Shown: positions 1 through 6,387, numbered from the stretch's first letter. The stretch is DNA of 8,695 nt from CAYYBZ01 sp964470285 [NCBI: uncultured Oligoflexia bacterium] (GCA_964470285.1 CAYYBZ010000062.1:1-8695), one strand, 5' to 3'. The notes: generated by a model from the letters alone, not told the origin. Translations and numbers: made by a program.

Positions 1-798
1 TATCAATTCATCTATATATGCCATCTTTTGAGAATTTTCTCCCTTTTTATTATTTCTTCCGATTATTTCAGCACTATCTCCGAAAATTTCCTTAATTTTA
101 TTAAGTTTTTTCTTACTAAGCGGTTTTAAATTCCCTTCAGCAGGCGGTCTTTCTATTGTATTAAGCTCAATCTTATCTGGCAAAACCCTCTGAATGATAC
201 CCTTAATCGATTTTATCTCATCATCCTGAGTATTTAACCCTTCTACAAGGAAAACCTCGAGATGAACTTTTCCCTTATATTCAACTCTGAAGTTTATTAA
301 ACCACTTACCATATCCATAAAGGATATTTTAGGTCCGGGCCTGTTTATCTTATTGAAGGTTTCTTCCGTTCCTGCATCTAAAGACGGAATAACCAAATCG
401 GCATTTAGAATTGAATTTCTCACTTCAGGAATTCCGAAAAGCGATCCGTTTGTAATAACACACACGGGGATTTTCGTTAATTTTTTAATCTCGTTAATCA
501 TGTTCCCGATTTTGGAATTTAAGGTAGGTTCTCCCGAACCTGAAAAAGTAATGTAATCAGTCACAAGACCTTCCGACATCTTTCTTTCAAGTTCCTTGAT
601 AACGTCTTTGGTTTTAACATATTCTTTTCTTTTGCAGGTCGTTTTTAATGATTTACCGAGCTGACAGTAAACACAATTATAGGAGCATGTTTTTAAAGGA
701 ACAATATCGACACCGAGTGAAAGGCCAAGCCTTCTTGAATTAACCGGTCCGAAAAGATACTTGTATTCCAGATTCTTTATTTTATTTCTCTTTTGCAA
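1..798 (-). CDS. Radical SAM protein, TYW1-like (COG0731-type) family, C-terminus cut by window edge
   Basis: 266 codons are visible and no stop is reached before the window edge, so the C-terminus is missing. The N-terminal part has the family opening FGPVNSRRLGLSLGVD (residues 16-31), then the radical-SAM cluster motif C38-x3-C42-x2-C45 in TCSYNCVYCQLG, which would bind a 4Fe-4S cluster. FSGSGEPTL (85-93) fits the SAM-contacting GGE-like motif. ITNGSL (115-120), the stretch around IPSLDAGTEETFNKINRP (137-154) and ERPPAEG (216-222) are also typical. The family resembles archaeal TYW1, which makes a wyosine precursor on tRNA-Phe, but bacterial members have no agreed substrate, so I assign only the fold and chemistry class. 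Start: an in-frame TAA lies at 805-807, and the only plausible start before the cysteine motif is TTG at 798-796, with no strong Shine-Dalgarno. The next in-frame ATG falls after the cluster motif. It is divergent from the fis-like gene. Confidence 0.88.
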   Translation of the reverse strand, partial: MQKRNKIKNLEYKYLFGPVNSRRLGLSLGVDIVPLKTCSYNCVYCQLGKSLKTTCKRKEYVKTKDVIKELERKMSEGLVTDYITFSGSGEPTLNSKIGNMINEIKKLTKIPVCVITNGSLFGIPEVRNSILNADLVIPSLDAGTEETFNKINRPGPKISFMDMVSGLINFRVEYKGKVHLEVFLVEGLNTQDDEIKSIKGIIQRVLPDKIELNTIERPPAEGNLKPLSKKKLNKIKEIFGDSAEIIGRNNKKGENSQKMAYIDELI

Positions 799-958
799 AG
801 CACTTTACATTACTACATGGCAAAAGCGAATACAAGCACAGGAGCTAAATTCCGTTAGGCAATCAAAATAAGAATTGCAAGTTATTTTTTAAAAAATATT
901 TTTATTTTTATTTTTAGTTTCGCTTGTAAAAATTCTTTTTTTAATTAATATCAGCGCA
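799..958. other. Divergent intergenic region, strongly AT-rich
   Basis: This gap separates the radical-SAM gene (minus) from the fis-like gene (plus). It holds T and A tracts (about 881-915 and 936-947) of the kind that bend DNA. A short inverted repeat, TACAAGC (830-836) and GCTTGTA (922-928), flanks the centre. A tiny ATG-TAA start-stop pair sits at 810-805 on the minus strand, in the frame of the radical-SAM gene. I see no coding frame, tRNA or terminator hairpin here. Confidence 0.5.
924..951 (+). promoter_or_regulatory. Weak candidate promoter for the fis-like gene, possibly leaderless
   Basis: TTGTAA (924-929) and TAATAT (946-951) are separated by 16 bases and loosely match sigma70 -35 and -10 elements; the -10 matches only 4 of 6 positions. 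A start site about seven bases downstream would fall at or just before the ATG at 959. That would fit the lack of any purine-rich Shine-Dalgarno before this gene. In DNA this AT-rich, chance matches are common, so the call is tentative. Confidence 0.3.
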
Positions 959-1258
959 ATGAATTCCCAGCAGAAAGCAAAAAACCGAAAACTTGCACGT
1001 GCGATAAAAAACGTTTCAATAGAAAAACTTACATCTATTAAAGTAGAAAATTATTTCAAAAAAGTAAGAGAAGTTGAGGAAGATAATCTTTATCCCAATG
1101 TCATCAATTCCGTCGAACGTGCGTTAATTAAAAGTGTTTTGGAAAGAACCTCTTTCAATCAAATCAAATGCGCCCAGGTTTTAGGTATAAACCGCAACAC
1201 TCTTCGCCGCAAGATCAAAGAGTTAAAAATCAGATTAAGAAAGAATATCAACAATTAG
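959..1258 (+). CDS. Fis-family small DNA-binding protein (helix-turn-helix)
   Basis: A 99-residue protein, almost exactly the size of enterobacterial Fis (98 residues). The C-terminal half aligns by eye with Fis: LYPNVINSVERALIKSVLER (44-63) covers the dimerisation helices, and NQIKCAQVLGINRNTLRRKI (67-86) is the Fis/NtrC-type helix-turn-helix, with GINRNTLRRK nearly identical to GINRGTLRKK of E. coli. The N-terminus is basic rather than resembling the E. coli beta-hairpin arm that contacts invertases, and the C-terminus carries a basic tail (RLRKNINN). The likely role is a homodimeric nucleoid-associated or regulatory protein; whether it is a functional equivalent of Fis is inference. It could also be the stand-alone version of an NtrC DNA-binding domain. 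ATG at 959 is the only start in reach and has no recognisable ribosome binding site. It stands alone, convergent with dnaB, with 27 bases between the stop codons and no obvious shared terminator. Confidence 0.85.
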   Translation: MNSQQKAKNRKLARAIKNVSIEKLTSIKVENYFKKVREVEEDNLYPNVINSVERALIKSVLERTSFNQIKCAQVLGINRNTLRRKIKELKIRLRKNINN

Positions 1259-1285
1259 AAGCTTATTGTCCTCACTCATGGCGAA

Positions 1286-2647
1286 TTAAGCAGAATACTC
1301 GAAAGCTAAATTCTCAAAGCGGGTGAACTGTGCCTGAAAAGCAACTTTTGCAACGCCTGTACGGCCGTTTCTATGTTTGGAAATGATTATCTCGGCAATT
1401 CCCTTATCTTCGGTATCGGAGTTATAAACCTCATCGCGGTAAATAAATGCCACAAGATCCGCATCCTGTTCTATTGCTCCGGATTCTCTTAAATCCGACA
1501 TCTGAGGCCTTTTATCAACTCTGGATTCTACCCCTCGGTTTAGCTGCGAAAGAGCGACAACCGGAACGCTTAACTCTTTTGCCAGCGCTTTAAGCGATCT
1601 TGAAATATCTGAGATTTCTTTCTCACGGTTTTCGTAACGGCCTCTGGATCTCATTAACTGAAGATAATCAATTATTATCAAGCCCAGATTACTTGAGAGT
1701 TTAAGTCTTCTTGACTTTGCCCTCATTTCCAAAGGAGTTATTTGAGCTGAATCGTCAATATATATCGGTGCTTCGGCAAGTTCTCCCGCTGCTCTTGTCA
1801 GTCTGTACCAGTCTTCTTCCCCAACTTCCCCGCTTTGTCCTCCTCTTAACAGTGATGAGTCTATTCTGCTCTCAGAGCAGAGCATTCTCTGAACAAGCTG
1901 CTCTTTGCTCATTTCCAATGAAAAAACGGCAACCGAAAGCTTCTGCTTAAGGGCGACGTTGGCGGCGATATTAAGACAAAAGGAAGTTTTCCCCATAGAA
2001 GGTCTGCCGGCTACAACAACAAGGTCAGCAGGCTGAAACCCTGTTGTAATTTTATCGAAATCTTTAAATCCGGTTACGATACCGGGAGATTCAGCCCCTT
2101 CCGTATACATCTTTTCAATGGTCTTGAAGCTGTCTTTTATTACGCTCTTAATCGGATAAAAAGAACTTCTGCCCATTCTTTCCGAGATATTCAGTATTAC
2201 CTTTTCGGTCGAATCCAGAAATTCCTCTATATCTTCGCCTTCCTGATAGCTCTCTTCTATTATATCGGTGGACGCCCTTATGATATGTCTTAAAATTGCC
2301 TTTTCACGGACTATCTTTGCATAGTGCATGATATTTGCGGCTGTAGGAACTTTATCAACCAGGGATGCAAGATAGGCAGCGCCCCCGACCCCTTCGAGTT
2401 CTTCAGCCTTTTTTAGTTCATTAGTAAGGGTAATTAAATCAACGGGTTCATTTCTTTCATAGAGATTTACAGCACAGTCAAATATTTTTCTGTGGGCTTT
2501 TCTGTAGAAATCTTCTGACTTGACGGTGTCTAAAACCAGGTTTAAGGCATCGTTTTCGATAAGTATTCCGCCTAAAACGGATTCTTCCGCTTCCAGGCTT
2601 TGAGGAGGCACCTTACCTGACAGACGTTCTTTTATTCTTTCAGTCAC
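1286..2647 (-). CDS. dnaB: Replicative DNA helicase DnaB
   Basis: A 453-residue hexameric 5'-3' replication-fork helicase of usual bacterial length, with no intein. The N-terminal DnaB domain (about 13-115) opens with VPPQSLEAEESVLGG (13-27). The RecA-like motor domain begins near 190: Walker A GRPSMGKTS (214-222, K220), catalytic glutamate in SLEMS (E245), Walker B IIIDYLQLM (324-332, D327), then LSQLNRGVESR (366-376) and the DLRESGAIEQDAD block (385-397). The arginine finger is probably R426 in SKHRNGRTG. The start is GTG (2647-2645) with a good Shine-Dalgarno, AGAGGG, about seven bases upstream. It is the last gene of the rpsF-rpsR-rplI-dnaB cluster, the common bacterial arrangement in which dnaB follows rplI. 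It ends only 27 bases from the convergent fis-like gene. Confidence 0.97.
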   Translation of the reverse strand: MTERIKERLSGKVPPQSLEAEESVLGGILIENDALNLVLDTVKSEDFYRKAHRKIFDCAVNLYERNEPVDLITLTNELKKAEELEGVGGAAYLASLVDKVPTAANIMHYAKIVREKAILRHIIRASTDIIEESYQEGEDIEEFLDSTEKVILNISERMGRSSFYPIKSVIKDSFKTIEKMYTEGAESPGIVTGFKDFDKITTGFQPADLVVVAGRPSMGKTSFCLNIAANVALKQKLSVAVFSLEMSKEQLVQRMLCSESRIDSSLLRGGQSGEVGEEDWYRLTRAAGELAEAPIYIDDSAQITPLEMRAKSRRLKLSSNLGLIIIDYLQLMRSRGRYENREKEISDISRSLKALAKELSVPVVALSQLNRGVESRVDKRPQMSDLRESGAIEQDADLVAFIYRDEVYNSDTEDKGIAEIIISKHRNGRTGVAKVAFQAQFTRFENLAFEYSA

Positions 2648-2668
2648 CTAGTTCCCTCTTTATTATCT

Positions 2669-2704
2669 TTTAAATCCGGAGGATTTATATCTCCCTGATT
2701 TAAA
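2669..2704 (-). promoter_or_regulatory. Competing inverted repeats between rplI and dnaB
   Basis: The 66-base gap between rplI and dnaB holds two overlapping dyads. One is a perfect 7-bp hairpin, TAAATCC/GGATTTA, with a 3-base loop (2671-2687). The other pairs GATTTAAA (2697-2704) with TTTAAATC (2669-2676), a perfect 8-bp dyad sharing an arm with the first, so only one can form at a time. There is no U-tract after the hairpin, so it does not look like a classical terminator. It may tune dnaB expression or mRNA processing, which is inference. Confidence 0.4.
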
Positions 2705-2713
2705 GTATTTTAC

Positions 2714-3178
2714 TTAAGCGACTTCTTCTTTTTTGTCTTCGGGAACAACCCAGACCTTAAGTTTTGCCTCTATTCCCCGATTGAGCTTAACTTTTACGTT
2801 AAAAATACCCAAGGTTTTTATCGGTTCGTCAATGATTATGTCCTTTTTATCTATCTTTATTCCCTCGTTGTAAAGACAATCTTCGATATCTTTTGCCGTA
2901 ACAGAGCCGAATAGCTTTTCGTTTTCTCCGGCTTTTCTCGAAATCGTGCATGAAAGATTTTCGATTTTGCCGGCATTGACCTGGGCCACTTTCTTCTCTT
3001 TGGCGAATTTCTGGGCCAGGATTTTCTTTTTGTGCTCGATGATTTTTGCGTTTTTATCCCTTGCATCCATGGCATACTTTTTAGGGATAAGATAATTCAT
3101 GGCATAACCGTCTTTTACTTCTATGATATCTCCGGGATTTCCCAGATTTTCTACCTGTTCAATCAGTATAATCTTCAT
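2714..3178 (-). CDS. rplI: 50S ribosomal protein L9
   Basis: A 154-residue L9, close to the usual 148-150. The N-terminal rRNA-binding domain shows MKIILIEQVENLGNPGD (1-17) followed by the family signature VKDGYAMNYLIPKKYA (21-36). A long charged connecting helix runs from about 41 to 75. The C-terminal domain has the typical KLFGSVTAKDI (88-98) and the conserved loop around IKTLGIFNVKVKL (120-132). L9 binds domain V of 23S rRNA near the base of the L1 stalk and helps maintain reading frame. The frame stays open for 27 codons upstream, into the end of rpsR, but ATG at 3178 matches the family N-terminus and has AAGGGTG five bases before it. The rpsR stop codon lies next to that Shine-Dalgarno, leaving a 10-base gap and probable translational coupling. 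Confidence 0.96.
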   Translation of the reverse strand: MKIILIEQVENLGNPGDIIEVKDGYAMNYLIPKKYAMDARDKNAKIIEHKKKILAQKFAKEKKVAQVNAGKIENLSCTISRKAGENEKLFGSVTAKDIEDCLYNEGIKIDKKDIIIDEPIKTLGIFNVKVKLNRGIEAKLKVWVVPEDKKEEVA

Positions 3179-3188
3179 CTTTTCACCC

Positions 3189-3494
3189 TTACCTTTCAAA
3201 AAGTCCTGATGTTGCCGGTAAAAGAGCAATCTGCCTTGCCCTTTTGATTTCCTTTGCAAGCTGCCTCTGACATTTTGCGCACGTGCCGGAAATTCTCCTT
3301 GGAACTATTTTGCCCTTTTCTGAGATGAAATTGGCAAGCACGGTATAGTTTTTATAATCGAGTTCAACATCCTTATCCGAACAGAATTTGCAAATTTTTC
3401 TTTTACCGAAGCCGCTTAGTTTCTTAAAACCGTCCCTGTTCCCGCGACCCCTGTCCCTGTCATCGCCTTTTTTGTCTCTTTTAAAATAAGCCAT
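3189..3494 (-). CDS. rpsR: 30S ribosomal protein S18, zinc-binding (C+) form
   Basis: A 101-residue S18. The core [20 protein letters not shown] (46-65), then RRISGT and [13 protein letters not shown] (81-93), is typical of the family that pairs with S6 on the central domain of 16S rRNA. Two cysteine pairs, C35-x2-C38 (KICKFC) and C72-x2-C75 (GTCAKCQ), form the zinc ribbon of the C+ type; many S18 proteins lack these. The first 30 residues are a basic, glycine/arginine/aspartate-rich extension. ATG at 3494 has AGGAG five bases upstream. It lies 26 bases after rpsF and 10 before rplI. No ssb gene lies between rpsF and rpsR, unlike in many other bacteria. Confidence 0.96.
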   Translation of the reverse strand: MAYFKRDKKGDDRDRGRGNRDGFKKLSGFGKRKICKFCSDKDVELDYKNYTVLANFISEKGKIVPRRISGTCAKCQRQLAKEIKRARQIALLPATSGLFER

Positions 3495-3520
3495 AATATC
3501 TCCTGAATATATCTAAATAG

Positions 3521-3844
3521 TTATATTTTCTTTTCCTTTTTTTCCTTAATTTTCTTTTCTTCTTTTCTTACAGTTAAAAATCTTAAAACACGTTCATCAA
3601 TTCTTAAGTCTCTTTCTATCTCTTTAACAACTGACGGCTCAGCCTTATAATAATAAATCAGATACTTACCCTTTCTGTTGTGGCTGATTTCATAGGCAAG
3701 TTTTTTAATTCCCCAGTCATCGAGCTTTGAAACCTCGCCCTTTGACTTTGAAATAGTTGATTCGATCTTTGATTTGATCGTTTTGAGGCCGGAATCCGCA
3801 ATATCCGGGACTGTAATTAGAACAGTTTCGTAGCTATAGCTCAT
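3521..3844 (-). CDS. rpsF: 30S ribosomal protein S6
   Basis: A 107-residue S6, first gene of the rpsF-rpsR-rplI-dnaB unit. It begins MSYSYETVLITVPD and contains the conserved DDWGIKKLAYEISHNRKGKY (42-61), the beta strand YLIYYYKAEP (61-70) and ERDLRIDERVLRFLTVR (77-93). It ends in a lysine/glutamate-rich tail (94-107). S6 binds S18 and both assemble onto the central domain of the 30S subunit. The frame stays open for 12 codons upstream to 3880, but those codons lie in the structured leader. ATG at 3844 matches the family N-terminus and has AGGGAG about five bases upstream. E. coli S6 is glutamylated at its C-terminus; this lysine-rich tail would not be an equivalent substrate. Confidence 0.96.
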   Translation of the reverse strand: MSYSYETVLITVPDIADSGLKTIKSKIESTISKSKGEVSKLDDWGIKKLAYEISHNRKGKYLIYYYKAEPSVVKEIERDLRIDERVLRFLTVRKEEKKIKEKKEKKI

Positions 3845-3906
3845 AAATTCTCCCTTCGGTTTAACAACCCCTCGAACCATTCGAAGAGTAGAGAGTTAAT
3901 AAAAGT
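3845..3906 (-). promoter_or_regulatory. Structured 5' leader of rpsF, candidate S6:S18 autoregulatory element
   Basis: The roughly 62-base predicted untranslated leader contains a 9-bp hairpin with two G-U pairs (3868-3876 against 3880-3888, 3-base loop). The same CUCUUC arm (3888-3883) can instead pair with GAAGGG (3857-3852), which forms part of the rpsF Shine-Dalgarno. A CCG triplet (3859-3857) sits at that junction. Many bacteria have an rpsF leader bound by the S6:S18 complex through a CCG in an internal loop, so autoregulation is plausible. I have not matched this leader to the published consensus. Confidence 0.45.
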
Positions 3907-3912
3907 GAGCGA

Positions 3913-3941
3913 TTTATAACATTATCGCAGGTGAAATGCAA
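3913..3941 (-). promoter_or_regulatory. Sigma70-type promoter for rpsF-rpsR-rplI-dnaB
   Basis: On the minus strand, TTGCAT (3941-3936) and TATAAA (3918-3913) are separated by exactly 17 bases, in the 128-base gap between ychF and rpsF. The predicted start is near 3906, about 62 bases before the rpsF ATG. It shows that the ribosomal-protein cluster can be transcribed apart from ychF and the genes before it. Confidence 0.6.
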
Positions 3942-3973
3942 GCTGCCGCCTTAACCCTGATAACTGCTTGATA

Positions 3974-5056
3974 TTACATAAATTTGAAGAGTATCAGGTC
4001 ACCGTCCAGAACCGTATAATCCTTTCCTGCTATTTCCATCAGACCTGCTTTTTTAACTTCATCTGCTGAACCCATTTTTTCGAAATCTTTATAATGAATT
4101 ATCTCTGCTTTGATAAAGCCCATTGCAATGTCGGAATGAATTTTAGCTGCCGCCTCAAGAGCGCTTTGTCCTTTTTTCAATACCCAGGCACGGGTTTCTT
4201 CACCCTTGATCGTATAATAGGTTATTAAATTTAGTGTTCTATAGCCTTCCTTAAGAAGGCTGTTTAATCCTGTTTCGCCGTATCCGTATTCTATTAACAT
4301 TTCCTTTTTGTCTTCGACCGATAAATCCTGCGATTCGGATTCAATTAGACCGTCAAATACAATAATATTCGAGCCTCTTTGTTCAATCACTTCACTTAAT
4401 CTGTCTATCAATTCCTTTTCCTGGCCCTCCTTGATGTTGGCAATATAAATTGAGGGTTTAGATGAGAGAAGATTGAGTTCTTTTACAATTGATCCGTCTT
4501 CATCCTTGTTAAGTCTTTCCAAAAACGGTTTGCCCTGTTCAAGTGTACCTTTTATTCTTTCAAGCAATTTACACTCTGAACTAAGCGTTTTATCGCCGGT
4601 TCTCAAAGCCTTTGAAGCCCTGGTTAACCTTTTAGAGGATATTTCAAGATCTGCCATGATCAGTTCGGTTTCAATCAGCTCAAGATCTTTAACCGGATCA
4701 ATCTTACCCGTTTCGGAAGGAATGTTTTCATCGCGAAAACATCTAATGACATGGGCAATGCAGTCTACCTGCCTTATATGCTCTAAAAATTTATTTCCCA
4801 GCCCCTCCCCCTTACCGGCTCCCTTTACAAGACCGGCAATATCGATGCATTCAAGGACGCCATAAGTATGTTTGAGAGGTTTGATGACCGAGACTATCTT
4901 TTCAAGTCTTTCATCCGGAACAGAAACTATACTTTTATTAGGGTCAACGGTAGTAAAGGCATAGTTTGCCGTCTGTGCCTTGGTCTTTGATATAGCGTTA
5001 AATATTGTGGATTTACCGGCATTTGGAAGACCTACTAATCCTATGGAAAATCCCAT
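3974..5056 (-). CDS. ychF: YchF/Ola1-type ribosome-associated P-loop ATPase
   Basis: A 360-residue member of the Obg-related YchF family, of normal length (about 363). The G domain shows G1 GLPNAGKST (9-17), the switch region around YAFTTVDPN (32-40), G3 DIAGLVKGAGKGEGLG (72-87) and the unorthodox G4 NIKE (207-210). The NxxE form of G4 replaces NKxD and goes with ATP rather than GTP use in this family. A helical insertion occupies roughly 125-195. The C-terminal TGS domain (about 276-358) has LNLITYYT, RAWVLKKGQSALEAAAKIHSD (289-309) and DYTVLDGDLILFKF (346-359). Known members bind the ribosome and influence start selection and stress responses. The ATG overlaps the pth stop by one base (TAATG), implying translational coupling; pth-ychF is a widespread gene pair. 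Confidence 0.96.
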   Translation of the reverse strand: MGFSIGLVGLPNAGKSTIFNAISKTKAQTANYAFTTVDPNKSIVSVPDERLEKIVSVIKPLKHTYGVLECIDIAGLVKGAGKGEGLGNKFLEHIRQVDCIAHVIRCFRDENIPSETGKIDPVKDLELIETELIMADLEISSKRLTRASKALRTGDKTLSSECKLLERIKGTLEQGKPFLERLNKDEDGSIVKELNLLSSKPSIYIANIKEGQEKELIDRLSEVIEQRGSNIIVFDGLIESESQDLSVEDKKEMLIEYGYGETGLNSLLKEGYRTLNLITYYTIKGEETRAWVLKKGQSALEAAAKIHSDIAMGFIKAEIIHYKDFEKMGSADEVKKAGLMEIAGKDYTVLDGDLILFKFM

Positions 5057-5619
5057 TATTCATCACCGTTTGCATTTATGTGGTTTGCGGCCTTTTTCCA
5101 TCCTTCTTTTAAAACTGTATCTAAAGCCTGAAGTGATTTATCGACAAAAGGCATAAGAGATGTCTTTGTAATTCTATGCAGAACATAATCGGATACTTCC
5201 ATATTCTGCGGCGGTCTTCCGACACCGACCCGTATTCTTACAAAGTCTCTTTGCCCCGTTTCATTAATTATGGATCTTATACCCTTGTGCCCGCCGTCTC
5301 CTCCGCCCATTTTTATTTTTACCGAGCACTCTGCGATATCAACGTCATCGTGAATAACAATTATATTCTCCGGCTCGGGTTTGAACTGATTCACAAAAGG
5401 CCCGAATGATTTACCTGATAGATTCATGAAAGTTTGGGGTTTAATAAAGATGCAGGTATCACCTTCAATTCTTTCTTTGCAGTAATGGGCATTGAACTTC
5501 TGTCTATCCGCACTTGCGCCTATGACTTTGAGATAGTTATCAACGGTAAGAAAACCGATATTGTGAAGTGTGTAGATATAAGACTTACCGGGATTTCCAA
5601 GGCCGAAAATCAGTTTCAA
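5056..5619 (-). CDS. pth: Peptidyl-tRNA hydrolase
   Basis: A 187-residue cytosolic esterase that frees tRNA from peptidyl-tRNAs dropped by ribosomes. Family motifs are FGLGNPGKSY (5-14, N9), LHNIGF (18-23, catalytic H19), KPQTFMNLSGKS (60-71, N66) and IIVIHDDVD (86-94, D91), equivalent to E. coli N10, H20, N68 and D93. The next motif reads GGGDGGHKGIRSI (105-117), with lysine at 112 where E. coli has the tRNA/peptide-contacting N114. The start is TTG at 5619-5617: an in-frame TGA lies five codons upstream and the N-terminus matches the family. The nearest Shine-Dalgarno, GAGGAG, is about 14 bases away, longer than ideal, so translation may be modest or coupled to rplY, which ends 23 bases upstream. 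It sits between rplY and ychF. Confidence 0.95.
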   Translation of the reverse strand: MKLIFGLGNPGKSYIYTLHNIGFLTVDNYLKVIGASADRQKFNAHYCKERIEGDTCIFIKPQTFMNLSGKSFGPFVNQFKPEPENIIVIHDDVDIAECSVKIKMGGGDGGHKGIRSIINETGQRDFVRIRVGVGRPPQNMEVSDYVLHRITKTSLMPFVDKSLQALDTVLKEGWKKAANHINANGDE

Positions 5620-5642
5620 AGCGGTTTTTCAGTCTCCTCAAT

Positions 5643-6362
5643 TTATTTTTGTTCTTTAGCCTTTTTCTCAGGCTTTGCTTCTTCCTTTTTGGCGCCGTCA
5701 GTTTTTGGAGCATCGCCGGCTGCAGGTTTTTCACCTTCTGCAGCTTCAGCAGCTTCGCCCTCAACAGGAGCTTCTTCAGCAACAGGTTCCTCTTCCTTGG
5801 TCGGGGCAGCAAGATTTATTACGGTAAAATTTGTTTCATAAATCAGCTCAACGCCTTCAGGAATATTAATATCCTTGATATGAATAGTATCTCCTATTTC
5901 AAGTTCTGAAACATCGATTTCAATTTTTTCAGGTATTCTGCCGGGCAGACACTCAACAACAAGTTCCTTCCTGACCATCTGTAAAACTCCGCCGTCTTCA
6001 ATGCCTTTTGCCTTACCCAAAGTAACAATGGGAACTTCAACCTCAATTGCCTTATCCATGGCAATTTCATAAAAATCAACATGAACCAGTTCTTTTGTTA
6101 TAGGATGAAGCTGTCTGTCCTTTAAAATAACGACCTTTGAATTGAGATCTTTACTTTGACTGGAAATAAGTGTGATAAGTGTATTTTCTCCGGCACCCGT
6201 ATCTATTGCCTTCATTAAATCTTTTGGATTTACGGCCAGAGGAACAGCGCTTTTATTTGCTCCGTAAAAAACAGCCGGGATTATACCTTTTGCTCTTAAT
6301 CTTCTGGATTCACCCTTACCGCGTGAATCTCTTGCAGTTACTTCTAAATTTATGTTTTCCAT
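5643..6362 (-). CDS. rplY: 50S ribosomal protein L25, general stress protein CTC type
   Basis: A 239-residue two-domain L25. The N-terminal 5S rRNA-binding domain (about 1-97) has TARDSRGKGESRRLRAKGIIP (9-29), PAVFYG (29-34) and HPITKELVHVDFYEI (86-100). The C-terminal TL5-like domain runs to about 185, with EDGGVLQMVRKELVVECLP (122-140) and HIKDINIPEGVE (161-172). A 54-residue low-complexity tail follows, acidic and rich in Ala, Glu and Pro (186-215), then rich in Lys and Glu (224-239), and probably disordered. E. coli L25 is only the first domain; this is the long CTC form common elsewhere. ATG at 6362 has AGGAG nine bases upstream. A TTG two codons earlier (6368) is too close to that site. 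It lies 25 bases after prs, the standard prs-rplY-pth order. Confidence 0.95.
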   Translation of the reverse strand: MENINLEVTARDSRGKGESRRLRAKGIIPAVFYGANKSAVPLAVNPKDLMKAIDTGAGENTLITLISSQSKDLNSKVVILKDRQLHPITKELVHVDFYEIAMDKAIEVEVPIVTLGKAKGIEDGGVLQMVRKELVVECLPGRIPEKIEIDVSELEIGDTIHIKDINIPEGVELIYETNFTVINLAAPTKEEEPVAEEAPVEGEAAEAAEGEKPAAGDAPKTDGAKKEEAKPEKKAKEQK

Positions 6363-6387
6363 GATCAATAACTCCTAAATATCATTT

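Noticed and set aside
353-556. Plus-strand 67-codon frame near the left edge
   Set aside because: It is antisense to the radical-SAM gene, whose motifs are unambiguous in the minus frame.
1256-1285. Bidirectional terminator between the fis-like gene and dnaB
   Set aside because: Only a weak ACAAT/ATTGT dyad with a 9-base loop is present, with no GC-rich stem and no U-tract.
1286-2647. Intein insertion in dnaB
   Set aside because: dnaB often hosts inteins, but Walker A and the later motifs are uninterrupted and the length is normal.
3179-3259. N-terminal extension of L9 starting at 3259
   Set aside because: It would overlap rpsR by about 70 bases, and L9 proteins start at the MKIILIEQVENLG motif.
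3845-3880. N-terminal extension of S6 starting at 3880
   Set aside because: The extra 12 residues do not match S6 proteins, the region is a structured leader, and the ATG at 3844 has a good Shine-Dalgarno.
5434-5841. Long plus-strand open frames (also 5568-5909 and 4473-4865) opposite pth, rplY and ychF
   Set aside because: They lie antisense to well-supported conserved genes. The Ser/Ala/Phe-rich translations are what the opposite strand of Glu/Ala/Lys codons gives.
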